Under the pieces are notes generated by a model that was not told where the DNA came from, did no database searches, and was given only the letters and a program-made list of their open reading frames with translations. Source: Cynocephalus volans (taxonomy: Eukaryota > Chordata > Mammalia > Dermoptera > Cynocephalidae). From it: DNA of 64,000 bases. The position numbers and the translations under genes are program-made. Numbering within the stretch: the stretch's first letter is position 1; every line of letters starts with the position of its first letter. Shown here piece after piece: positions 24,369 through 34,584 of the stretch. The DNA is taken from assembly GCF_027409185.1 (NCBI RefSeq), contig NC_084463.1, positions 69,797,852 through 69,861,851 of the forward strand, read 5' to 3'.

Positions 24369-24375
24369 ATGGCTG
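24369..24375 (+). pseudogene. CASP12: CASP12 exon 1: start codon ATGGCTG then donor
   Basis: The sequence gcagccATGGCTG|gtgagt has a good Kozak context. It contributes seven coding bases, so it leaves in phase 1, which fits the phase-1 CARD exon downstream. Human CASP1 starts the same way (ATGGCCG). The transcribed 5'UTR probably covers roughly the preceding 60-80 bases, but the start of transcription is not visible. Confidence 0.55.
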
Positions 24376-24979
24376 GTGAGTGGCTCCAGTTTTTCTGCTG
24401 TTTCTGGCTGTGTGTTGAGAAAGTTACAGCTCAGGAGATAGAAGGAGGAGGCATGGAGTGGGGCCTCACTAGACACAACTGTTTTACTCTGGAGACAGAG
24501 TGGGTATGAGAGCTTGGGACACAGCAAGGAGTCTGCTAACAGAAAAAGTATCTGAGTTAACACGTTACAGCTTGTAGAAAGAAAAGAAAAAGTAAAAATC
24601 TGGACCTATGTTAAACTTCTCCTATTATTTTAGACTTTTCTTTTGACTGATACTGACCTGAAATTCTCACCCAGTTTTTTTGTGTTCTATTGTCAGACTG
24701 AAAAGACATGTAGTTGAAGAGAGTAACTTGTATTTCCTCTGTAGTTCTGCTCTCTGTATGACCTTTTGTTTACAACAGCAAAGAAATCAGCTACAATGTT
24801 CTGTACTGTCAGTCTGCATCCAGAGCCACCCTGCCAGTCTTGGCAATAGAAACAAAACATATTATTTTTAGAGGTATAATGTGTTTATCTTTTACCACTA
24901 CACATACTGAATATAATATCTTTTAAAACTATTTTCTAATAAAAATAACAGAAAGTGAAGGGATCATGGGTGATGCAAA

Positions 24980-25080
24980 GGCTGAACTAAGTCGGCTTTA
25001 ACTGAGTTCCTTAGTGAAGTCTCTTCACTTCTCTGAACCTCAGTTCCCCCATATGTGGAAAAGGAGAGTGTTGAACAAAA
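24980..25080 (+). repeat. MIR fragment
   Basis: MIR-like text: gtctcttcacttctctgaac and ctcagttcccccatatgtgg. Confidence 0.45.
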
Positions 25081-25083
25081 TGG

Positions 25084-25181
25084 GTGTTACTCTAAGTGTG
25101 GTCATTGGACCAATAAATTGTTAGAAATGAAAATTCATGGGCCCTATTCTAACCTATCAAATCAGAATTTCTGGGAACTGC
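25084..25181 (-). mobile_element. MER5A-like DNA transposon, part 1
   Basis: MER5A-like text ctctaagtgtggtcattgga and gttagaaatgaaaattcatg. It continues after the LTR at 26075 with ccaggtgattctttatgcaa and gagaaccactgg. The strand is relative to an arbitrary consensus. Confidence 0.65.
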
Positions 25182-26074
25182 TGTAGGCAGGAATCTCAGA
25201 TCCTTCTGCCCCTTCCTATGCAGGCCATGAGTCAGATAATTGAAAGAAGATATCTGGCAGCTTTTGCAAGGTAGACTTACTTTATTCTCCAGATGTGAGC
25301 CTCATAGACATACTTTATTTTCAGACACAAGCTCAAGCTCTATTCCACTGACCCTCCATGCTCTGCCTTCCTTCCATGCCCCACTGACCCTCTGTGCTCT
25401 GCTGACCAGCGGTTCAGAGAAGCTATCTTTATACATTTAGTACACAACAGCAGCCACAAGCCAACTGTGGGGAAAATAGGATAATTTAGTCAGGCTCCCT
25501 AGGCTCAGGTCTGGTTGGGGGTCAAGCAGCACATTTCTTGTAAACAGGTTTTGTGTGGGCAGAGTTAGTGTGCATGTGCAATGTATCTTTTTAGTTTTGT
25601 TGCTATTGTGTGTTCTTGAGTTTGTGAAGCAGAGCTGGCAGAGCTCATGTCTAAAAATAGAGCATGTTTACTCTGTTGGCAGCTGTTCAGTTTTTCTTTG
25701 GACTTTGCCCTTAGCAATTGAGTTTCTGACTTTCTCCTTTGGACTGTTTAATTCTTAGACTGTCTGTGTGTGCTAAATAAAGACTATTATCTCTTCAACC
25801 AAGGCTCAAAGGACGTTTTTGCCAGTTTCCTAGAACATAGACCTGCATATGAAGGGTTTGTGAACAGGCTCGAGGGGTCTGTGAGTGCCAGACCCTAGCC
25901 CTAGTTCTACAACAATCATCACATAGTTACAACAATCATGCTGAATCAGTAAATGGGCACACATGTGCAGTTATACTACTTTTATAACGTTTCTAGTTAA
26001 TGTGCTGAATCTTGCCCATTTGTAACAGATGTAAGGCAAGAGATCCTGACTAAAATTTTTCTATTTTCCTGACA
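25182..26074 (-). mobile_element. Second copy of the 23015 LTR family, enlarged
   Basis: Starts TGTAGGCAGGAATCTCAGAT and ends TATTTTCCTGACA, aligning with both ends of the LTR at 23015-23317. The interior has a duplicated poly(A)-signal region (25280-25320), a short CCACTGACCCT repeat, and a second LTR nested at 25466. It sits in MER5A, 137 bases before the CASP12 CARD exon. Confidence 0.7.
25466..25911 (+). mobile_element. Probable LTR nested inside the LTR
   Basis: Runs TGTGGGGAAAATAGG to CTAGTTCTACA, with AATAAA at 25776-25781 followed by a typical R/U5-like tail. No clean target duplication was found, so the ends are provisional. Confidence 0.5.
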
Positions 26075-26140
26075 GAAGCTCTGCTAACCAAGCTTTCCAG
26101 GTGATTCTTTATGCAATTAAAATTTGAGAACCACTGGTCC
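26075..26140 (-). mobile_element. MER5A-like DNA transposon, part 2
   Basis: Continues the element at 25084-25181, ending in the MER5 terminal text gagaaccactgg. Confidence 0.65.
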
Positions 26141-26211
26141 AGAATCAGTTATCTAAGGTTCTGTCCATATCCAAGACCCTATCATTCTCACAAGGACCAC
26201 CATTCTCAAAG

Positions 26212-26452
26212 GACTACCCAAAGAAGATCCAATTACCACGGTGAAGTTGATTGCCAGGAACATGCTGGATGGAATTTTTGATGACTTGATGGAAAAGGAT
26301 GTGTTAGATAAGGGTGAGTTACAAAGATTAGGGGAAGGTATGAAACACATCATGAACAACACTGAAAACCTGGTTGAGGATATCACTGAGAAAATTTAAG
26401 TGGCGGGCAAAATATTTATGGACCTCCTCTTCAATCACAAGAAACAGCTGAG
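26212..26452 (+). pseudogene. CASP12: CASP12 CARD exon with in-frame TAA
   Basis: Reads LPKEDPITTVKLIARNML, then DGIFDDLMEKDVLDKGE, then NTENLVEDITEKI-stop-VAGKIFMDLLFNHKKQL. The TAA is at 26397-26399, where human CASP12 has Gln before TAGKIF, so a C-to-T change in CAA is likely. The 5' boundary could also be 26224. The donor is gttaag. Confidence 0.85.
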
Positions 26453-26679
26453 GTTAAGTGAGTAGCTGGGGCCAAAGGGCTTGTTTTTACTCTGCTGTCC
26501 TTAAGAAGTGCCTCTTTTCTTTGTATTTTATGTTTACAAGAGGAGAATAAACTATCCCGATCTCTAGGACCTTCTTTGCCTGTCTGTATGTCTTAATACC
26601 ACAAAATACCCTGATCTACCCCAGTCACACTTAAACTGCTGAGTACTTTCTTTTTTCTTTAACAATTTATCATCCTCAA

Positions 26680-26850
26680 TCATTTCATAAAATTTACTTG
26701 TTTATTATATTATTGTTTTTCCCTGCTAAAATATAAGTTCCATGAGGCAGGAATATTCATCTTTCATGAATACATCCCAGACACATAGGAATGACACCTG
26801 ATATGTAATAGGTGCTCAGTGAATATTTGTTAAATGAATGAATGGTGCTG
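26680..26850 (+). repeat. LINE2 3'-end fragment
   Basis: Contains ataagttccatgaggcagga and ggtgctcagtgaatatttgt followed by ATGAATGAATG, the L2 3' end signature. Confidence 0.6.
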
Positions 26851-27709
26851 GAGCTGTATTAAATTTACTGATGGTCTTTAGCTAGTCTGGGCTACTCTGG
26901 AAGTATAATGTGAACACTAGAGTCATTTTCAGATGTAGTATATTTAGTAAGGGAAAAATCCATCATCTTCTGCTTAGCTGTGGCTTTTCCCCAGGGAGAA
27001 AAGTCTGGGAATCTAAATTTCTACTAATTAAAGGATGATATAGGGAATTTCAGGGTTAGGTTTCTTTCTCTCTAGAGTATGGGTTGGCTCAATTTTTCTT
27101 TGAAAGACAGCAGATATCTTAAGCTTTGTGGAACATATGGTCTCTGTCATGATTTATATCTGCTATTGTGGCATGAAAGCAGAAATAAAACAATGAGTAC
27201 ACAATGAGTGTTGATGTGTTCCATTAGAATTTTATTTACAAAAACAGGTGTCAGGCTGAGTTTGGCCTGTGGGCTATATTCTGCTGATTCCAACTCTAGA
27301 GTATAATATATAAGTGTGTATATTCCCCATTCTTGGGAAATCGCTCTGAAATTACTTTCATTGCTGTTGAAAGACTAATTTTTATATAGAAATATCCTTT
27401 CCTTCCTCAGAATAAAACATGTAATTACAGAAAAACCTTGATTAACAATTTTGATTATTCCTCAAGTTATGTAAGCAGGAAGATAATGAGGTCTTTTTTG
27501 TTTCGTAGAAACTCTGCCTCCCTTTTTGATTGGCAAAGGCTACAGTCCTCTAAAACAAACTTGGAGCTTAGAGAATTGGCCAAATCTCCATGCTTCATAT
27601 AGTATCTCCATGCTAAGCATGATCGTTTACTTAGTATAAGGGAGAGAGTTTGAAGTGCGTAGGTTCTAGAAAGTCAGTTCTGCTAACAAATTTTTTTGTA
27701 TTATTTCGG

Positions 27710-27772
27710 AATCTCATCCTGAAAGTGAGGATGATGAATCTGAGAAAAACTCTGCATCTTCAACTGTGACAG
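27710..27772 (+). pseudogene. CASP12: CASP12 small acidic linker exon, copy A
   Basis: Reads ESHPESEDDESEKNSASSTV and resembles the acidic NDEDD...SSPSES linker of mouse CASP12. The expected acceptor reads cgg instead of cag, and the expected donor reads gaaact instead of gt. Boundaries come from comparison with copy B. Confidence 0.45.
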
Positions 27773-27930
27773 GAAACTGCCTCCAAACCCCAGATCTCAA
27801 GGGAACACTCTTAGACCTGTATTGTCATGAGAAGTTTTCCTAGTATAGGAAACCTGTGTGCTCAGTCAATTTTCATCTTGATCTTCAGAGTCAGGCACTG
27901 GTCCTTAACCTTTCGTTCATTTCACCTCAG

Positions 27931-28007
27931 AATCTGAAAATGAAAATGAAGAAATTAAAGATGAAGAAAAAGCTGGGTCAGCCAGGCAATGGCTGTCTCT
28001 CTAACAG
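27931..28007 (+). pseudogene. CASP12: CASP12 small acidic linker exon, copy B
   Basis: Lies between ttcacctcag and gtaaat, so both splice sites look usable. In the CASP12 phase it reads ESENENEEIKDEEKAGSA and then RQWLSL, with a TAA at 28002-28004. It resembles mouse CASP12 ESKRKVEDDEMEVNAGL. Confidence 0.5.
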
Positions 28008-28203
28008 GTAAATTGGTACCAAACCCATGGGTTCACTGGAAGCCTCAGATGTCACGTGGAGTAAGGCAGCCATACATGAGGCTGTACATTGTAGTGAACC
28101 ACCGCATTGAGGTTCAGATAAACTGGGTTATCTCTCACTTCTGCTGCTAACAGTCATTCAAAAGCAAGGTTAGCATTTACGTCTCTTCTCTTATTCTCCT
28201 CAG

Positions 28204-28284
28204 AATCCAGAAATAAATATGAAGATGAATAAACTGAGGAGTTGCTGGATTGGCCCAGGCATCAGCTCTCACACTGATAGGCAA
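28204..28284 (+). pseudogene. CASP12: CASP12 small acidic linker exon, copy C
   Basis: Preceded by attctcctcag and starting AATCCAG, like copies A and B. It reads ESRNKYEDE, then TAA at 28230-28232, then TEELLDWPRHQLSH. No clear donor is seen, so the 3' end is approximate. Confidence 0.4.
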
Positions 28285-31200
28285 TGTCTGACTATTGACA
28301 CATAATGACATTTGAGCTAAGGCAGATTAATCAACAACAACAACAAAAAGACCCAACAGAGTAGTGGAAAGAGAGCTGGAATAAAAACCAAGAAATCTAT
28401 ATACACTGAGTCTGTTACTGCGACTGACCATGTGCCCCAGTGTAAATATCTCCACCTTTCTGAGACTCATAGTTTTAAATGAAATTAATAACATTTTAAA
28501 AATAATTCATAAAACAACAAAGATATAAGAAACTACCGACTGCACAAAACAGAATAAGGGAATGGTTAAGGAAAGCACATTAAAAAAAAAAAAAAAAAAG
28601 GCTAGAATGAGTCACACATACTATGTGGTCACCAAAGAAACTGATGAATTATTTGGTTACATTAGAGAATTGTATTGTCTACAAAAGACTTAGCGAGAAT
28701 GTTGTCTGACGCGTACCGTATTTTCAGAAGTTCTGGGCAAACTTACAAAGGAATAAAAACCTTGTAATCTTTTATCGTGGTTGTATCCATTTAGCACATA
28801 TTAATTGAAAATGGTCTGTATGTTGTTCTAGTTACTGGATTTATAGTAGTAAGCAAGATGGATAAAGATCCTGCATTCATGGAGTTTACAGCATAGTGAG
28901 GGTAGGTATATGATAAACATGTAAAAAATAAATAGTATAACTTTGGAGGAGGTGTAAGAAAAAAAAAAGGATTAGGCCACAGAAAGAGAGTTTATGTGTG
29001 TGCTGGTGTGTGGGGGGGTGGGTATCAAGGGAAGGTAGGTGAGCCAGGGTTGTTAGTTATGACCTCTCCATTAAGGTGATATATCAGTACACACCTGAAC
29101 TATGGGGAGGGAGTTGTGCCAAACTCAAAGGGGTAACAAATCAAGGACCCTTCATGTAAGAGGGTCATAGAGAAGGATAATCTTGCTGGTGAATAGGAAA
29201 TTAGGGGGAGTATGGTAGGAGGAACTGTTAAAAAATCAGTTCGGGGCTACGCCACATAGGACCTTTTAGGCAGTGGAAAAGAATTTGGATTTTATTTGCA
29301 ATAGAAAGCCTTAAAAGATTTTTTCTTGGAACAAAACTGCTTTATTAATAGCTGGCAATCCTTACACATTCCAGGCATGTCGCACAGCCTCTGCTCAGCC
29401 CAGCCATCTATTACAGTTAATATCTAGCACTAAAACAAGTGCTTAAAGCTTGTGCAAGTACTAAATAATATGTTCATACAAGCTAAGTTTTATCTTAGCT
29501 TACATAAAATAAATTGACATTAAACAGATAGAGCAATGTGAAATAGGAGAAATTACCCTCTCTGATTAAGAATTTAGTACTTCCTCTCACCAACACGTAA
29601 ATAAGGTGGTTCCAACTGAGAGTGTTTTCAACAACCCTCCAGGTGAGAGAGAACTTTGTATCTCCCACTTTTCCTTCCCTGCCCTTCTCATTTCTCATTT
29701 GCCCCCTTTTCTTACCATCTGTTCTGTTTTCTTCCCTGTGAGCATTCTACTTATCCCTCCTCAGTGTTTTCCTTTTCTCTGCTTTTCTTCTTTATTCTTT
29801 TTCTCCCTCCTTGCATTTACTTTCTTCTCTTCACGCTCTCAGTTTTCCCTTTTGTCTCCCTGCCAGTGTTGAAATCATTACACACTGACAAAGCCAAGTA
29901 AATTCCAACTGCAAGGACATGGCCTGATATCTACAGCAGAACATTTATAAATGATGAATTTTCCTTTTGTTTATACTACTTAGAAGTTTTTAAGCAGAGG
30001 AGTGATAGGATAAGCATGGCATCAGAAAGAACAGTTGAACGCTGTTTACATATTTCATTTAATGGATAACTGCTTTTAGACTGGTGTTAGCATAAGAGAG
30101 ATTATGACAAGTGGTAAAATTTGGAAGCTGTTTTGGAGGCAGAATCAATGGAAGCTAACTAAAGGATTGGATATGGACTATAAGAGAGGGAGGAATCAAG
30201 GAAGACTCTAGGTTTTTGGCAACTGGATGAATGGTGCCATTTACTGAGTGAGAGAACACTTGTGCACGGAGGAGACAGATTTGTAGGAGTAGGCAAATAT
30301 CAGGAGTCCAGTCTTGTACTTCTTTAGTTTGAAACATTTGTTACCTCCAAGGGTCGATGTTGAATACACAGGTGGATGTTCCGCTGAGGAGTTCACAGAG
30401 AAATCAGGGCTGGTGATAAATTTGGGGATTCATCAGCATTTAGATAGTGTTTAACATAATGAGACTGGAAGATGCCACCTGGGGAGAGCATTGATAGAGA
30501 ATAACAGAGGACCCAGTAGAGAACAACCCAACTTTCATAGGTATGGAAGAACCAACAATGAAGACAGAATTAGGAAGAATGGCCAGAGAGGACAACATCA
30601 CAGAAGCCTAGAGAACATTTTTCAAGAAAGAGGATATGTTCAATCATGTGAAATACTAAAAAAAGCAACAAATGGTCTGTGGTTGCCTTGATAACAAGTA
30701 TTTAAGTGGTGAGGATAACAGCCTGAATGGATTGCATACAAGGAAAAAATAAGAGGTGAAAAAAAATGGAAATAGTGAAAACAGACAATGGTTGTAATTG
30801 TGTTGAGTAGTGAAGCAGAGAAATGGGACAAGAGCTAAAGAGGAAACAAGGCCAAAGGAAGTTTTTGTTTTTGTTTTTGTGTTTTAGAAATAATTGTTAT
30901 TAAGTCACGCTAATATGTCAATTGGGATAACACAATAGAGACAGAGGGAGAAACTGATGATGATGATGATGATGATGATGGTGGGAACTAATAAATACCT
31001 AAGCAACATGCTCGTGGGTGAGAGGGGATGGAATTCAGAGCATAAGCAGAGGTGTTGCCTTTAGAGAGGAGGAAGGACATATCTTTCTTTGTAATCGGTG
31101 GTAAAATGGAGTAGGCGGGTAGAAATGTAGGTAAATTGATGAATTTGGTGGTTAAAAAATTGAAATAATTCTTATGCAAAATATTATAAGGAACAGAAGA

Positions 31201-32044
31201 CTTGTTGTCCTGGTGGAAAACAAAGATCCAGGGGCTACCTGATAGCTATTTTCAAGTATGTGTAGATATCCATTCATTAACCAACACTTATAAACTTTTG
31301 GTCTTGCCAGATATTATCTTAGATACAGGGAATAAAAAGATGAGAAACATCTCTGTCCTAATTAAGCTTCAAGTACAGTAAACACAAGATACAATAACTG
31401 GTTATAGGAAGGCATTTACATAGAAGAATAAATCATAGGCAAAGACATATTGAAGTCATGGACAAATTCATGGGCTTTAATCAGAAAAGAAATGAGATAT
31501 TTTCTGTATGGTTCTGATTACAGGAAACACATACCGATGCTTAGAAGGTACAAACGTTATAATACACAGAACTATTAAAGAATGACTTAGAATGTTGTAA
31601 GTTCTCTGTCAGTTCAGAAATCCCATAGAGTAATGAGAAAGTAGGGATATTGTAAGTGGAGTTCAAATAGCTAAATAGTGATTTGACTAGGCTGGATGAA
31701 CATTAGGCTTCCTTCCAAATCTTAGATTCTGTGTTAATGTGACTCTATGTGTTGGGTCTGAAAGACTAATTAATGCCACGATCACTAACACAAACACAGA
31801 TATTTGTGGTGGGGTCAGTAAGAAACAGAAAGAAAAAAGGTGAGTACTCAAGATTTTTGTTTTAGTCATTTTCAAAGTGAAATTATTTTCTTATTTATTA
31901 AATTTTTCAGTGGAACGGCAATAAGCATTCCCAAAGAATGAGAACGCAGCCAAAAGTTCTGCATGATTGCAGGTCAGTGGATGTAAATGCTTAGTGAGTT
32001 TTTCTTTCTCTTTTTCTTTTTCTTTTTTCCCCTCTCTCTTTCAG
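28285..32044 (+). other. Large CASP12 intron without recognised genes
   Basis: About 3.7 kb with a poly(A) run (28582-28599), a GAT microsatellite (30955-30980) and diverged unassigned repeats. Short open frames at 29606-29901 and 30491-30691 show no recognisable protein similarity. Confidence 0.6.
30955..30980. repeat. (GAT)n microsatellite
   Basis: About eight to nine GAT units. Confidence 0.9.
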
Positions 32045-32136
32045 CTTCTCAGGAAACCCAAGGTGCCCAACCCAATAAATTGAAAGTTGGCCTGCCTGAT
32101 CATTTCCATGAACTGAAGACAAATAAGGCAGATGAG
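32045..32136 (+). pseudogene. CASP12: CASP12 CARD-p20 linker exon
   Basis: A very long pyrimidine tract and acceptor end at 32044; the donor is gtgaca. It reads ASQETQGAQPNKLKVGLPDH, then FHELKTNKADE, aligning with mouse CASP12 LKLCPRDQFCKIKTERAKE. No stop is visible in this exon. Confidence 0.75.
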
Positions 32137-32496
32137 GTGACATGCTTTGGAATAGAGAGACACAAAATTGCCCATTCAAACAGGACACTGGGGACTTACT
32201 GGGATGCTTATTTTTTGTCACAAATGCTTTAATATCAGCATAAAGAACATAGGATGTTATTGAAGCAAGTGTTCTTCTCATTATCTCATCCTTGACACAC
32301 TCTAAACACTTCTCCACCACCTAAACGAATGCAAGTCCTGGAGGGAATACTCAGAGTCTGTACGTGTTTTTGGTCTGGGGTCCTGTCTCTTTCTCATGAG
32401 AGTGTACTTCCATTCTCAAGCTTTCTATTTGCCCACTTTGAAATTATACTGGCCTGTTTTGTATGGACTTGGGAGGCAAAAGGGAGGAATCCTTGG

Positions 32497-32603
32497 ACTG
32501 GAGGGTTAGCTCAGTTGGTTAGAGCACTGTCAATGGTTCTGATCCCTGTACCGACCAGCTCCCCCAGCCACACACACACACACACACACAAAAAAAAAAA
32601 AAA
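32497..32603 (+). mobile_element. Short tRNA-derived SINE with target-site duplication
   Basis: The head GGAGGGTTAGCTCAGTTGGT has a perfect A box, followed by B-box-like GGTTCTGATCC and a (CA)n/poly(A) tail. AGGGAGGAATCCTTGG (32481-32496) and AGGGAGGAAGCCTTGG (32604-32619) flank it. The tRNA-Ile head matches the CYN SINEs, but its anticodon region is shortened. It lies 45 bp before a CASP12 exon. Confidence 0.8.
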
Positions 32604-32648
32604 AGGGAGGAAGCCTTGGGCAAATCATTCTCTGTCTGCTAATTGCGG

Positions 32649-32822
32649 ATATATCCAGTAATAGAGCAGAAAGGCTGAACATGTCTGGCTCTCATCATCT
32701 GCAACAAAGAAGTTGACTATCTTTTTAATCGAGATGGTTCTGAGGTTGACCTTTTGGGGATGCAAGACCTGCTTGAAAACCTTGGATACTCAGTGGTTGT
32801 AATAGAGAATCTAACAGCTCGG
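32649..32822 (+). pseudogene. CASP12: CASP12 exon with RLALIICN region: lost acceptor, TGA, lost donor
   Basis: Reads [29 protein letters not shown], then [20 protein letters not shown], then [12 protein letters not shown]. It is 174 bases long, like the CASP4 exon. The acceptor position reads GG (aattgcgg), the donor position reads GA (CTCGG|gaaatg), and TGA at 32676-32678 sits where mouse CASP12 has Arg in GRTRLAL. The following Arg has become Cys (TGT). Both changes look like CpG decay. Confidence 0.88.
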
Positions 32823-33356
32823 GAAATGGCCCAGAGAGAAGAACAAGCTTCCTTTACTCTTAAAAAGTTTTCAACGCTTCCTTGGCAGCAGCAAGAACAA
32901 AATGTATAACATTGCAGGAATTCTGTTTGTTCCAGAATAGGATTCCCTGGATTTCAGCCTTCTCCAATGCACAATCTGAGAGCAAAGATTGAGGGAAATC
33001 TTTCTATATAGCAGTATTTCACTAAAAATGTGGAGTCTTTCTGAGTTTCTCAATCTGGGAGACATCGATTACTGATGGTCTGGGCAAGACACCAGCTCTG
33101 GGCCCTGAAATTTCCTGATACCCAGAGAATGAGCTTGTGAGACTTTTATAATGTCAATGTCACTTGTCTAAATGTAAAGACAAGTGTGTAGTAAAAATCA
33201 AATGAACAAACAAAAAAACGCATATTCATACTCACACACACAAACACACACGAGGACAAAGTTGTGATTCAGGATCTGCTAAAAATACCATGTGACTTTA
33301 GGCAGACCATTTTAAACCTAACTTTCTTCTCTCTCTATTTTTTTTGTTAATAGAGG

Positions 33357-33358
<2 letters not shown>

Positions 33359-33393
<35 letters not shown>
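33359..33393. repeat. (TC)n microsatellite
   Basis: About 17 TC units, followed by a pyrimidine-rich stretch to about 33430. Confidence 0.95.
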
Positions 33394-33395
<2 letters not shown>

Positions 33396-33768
33396 TTCTT
33401 TCTGTCTCTCTCTGTCTCTGTCTTTTTCTTTTCTAATGAAACCCCACTGTGAAAGAGATTAAAACAAAGTCGACCTATTGGAAATGCATTCTCTCTCCTG
33501 GCCTCATTATACTCTATCTCCCAGCATTTTCAGAAACCTAAGGTTCAGTTGAAAATGACTGGGCTAGATGCTTTCTAAAACCCTACTAACTTTAATATTT
33601 TATATATCTAAATTTTCTGGTTTGCTGTCAGAATATTACTTCTCTTACAATTCCATTTATCCCATCTGATTCTTCAGTGCCTGTTGATTTTTATGACCCC
33701 CATCTTCTATTTGATTACAAACTATGTATGGAGAGTTCCTCAGTAGTGACTCTGGAATCCTCTTTCTG

Positions 33769-34002
33769 GAAATGAAAACAGAACTAAGGCTGTTTGTTGC
33801 CTGCCAAGAGCACCAGTGCTCAGACGCTTATTCCTGGTGTTTATATCACACGGCATCCTGGATGGAATCTGTGGGACAAAACACAGAGATCAAGAGCCAG
33901 ATATTCTTCACGATGACACCATCTTTGATACTTTCAACAACTGTAACTGCTGGAGTCTGAAAGACAAACCCAAGGTCATCATCATGCAGGCCTGTGGAGG
34001 CA
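33769..34002 (+). pseudogene. CASP12: CASP12 catalytic exon: frameshift and QACGG
   Basis: Reads [19 protein letters not shown], then shifts frame, then [20 protein letters not shown] onward to [10 protein letters not shown]. It is 234 bases against 235 in the intact CASP4 exon. The missing base lies in the six-base stretch after tcagac (33826-33830). The acceptor reads TG instead of AG. The catalytic Cys codon (33993-33995) remains, but the next Arg is Gly (GGA). The donor gtgagt is intact. Confidence 0.88.
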
Positions 34003-34437
34003 GTGAGTCAGAGTTGGGCCCCAGGTAGTGACCGTATCCTTTTTTGTATTAGCCTCGTGTCTATTAGCCTTCCTTTTTCCAGGGATGAGTGAATGAAATA
34101 ACACTTTAGTATTACTCTTAGGTTCAGTGTAGAAAGAAATTGTATTAAGTCTGTAACATTTTAAAGAAATAATAAGTAGCCCAGAATAATGAGAAATGTC
34201 TCAATTATTTGGGATTAGGTTGCCAACATGGTTATTCTAAACTCAGGACAGCTCTGTATTATTCAGTCAGTGAGGTAGTTTTTCTTGTAGTAAGAAACTT
34301 GCATTTTTAATAATCACCATGATGAAATGTACTAAAGTAAAAGTATAATGGTAAAAGAGACTGTGTGTGTGTGTGTGTGCACATGTGTGTGTCATGTGTA
34401 AATACACATCTTTTATAAGACATAATGTCTCTCCCAG

Positions 34438-34584
34438 GAGGTGCTTGAATTGTTTGAGTGACCACTGACAGGGGAGAAGCCACAGCAGATGCTCATGACC
34501 AGCCCTTGCAGCATTACGTCTGGAACGATGCTGTCACACAGGCCCACGTGGAGGACTTCATTGCTTTCAAATCTTCAACCCCAC
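34438..34584 (+). pseudogene. CASP12: CASP12 interdomain-linker exon with two TGA codons
   Basis: Lies between ctctcccag and gtaagt. In phase it reads GGA (split), GA-stop-IV-stop-VTTDRGEATADAH, then VWNDAVTQAHVEDFIAFKSS. It aligns with human CASP12 GNGAGIVWFTTDSGKASAD. The stops are TGA 34446-34448 (from Gly GGA) and 34455-34457 (from Trp TGG). Confidence 0.85.

Noticed and set aside
32497..32603. Functional tRNA gene suggested by a perfect A box
   Set aside because: The anticodon arm is shortened, there is a CA/poly(A) tail, and a 16-base target duplication flanks it, so it is a retroposed SINE.
32823..32880. EMAQREEQ reading on from LTAR as continued CASP12 coding
   Set aside because: It only mimics the EMETEL start of the next exon. 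The true counterpart (EMKTELRLF) is present at 33769, so this is intron after a lost donor.
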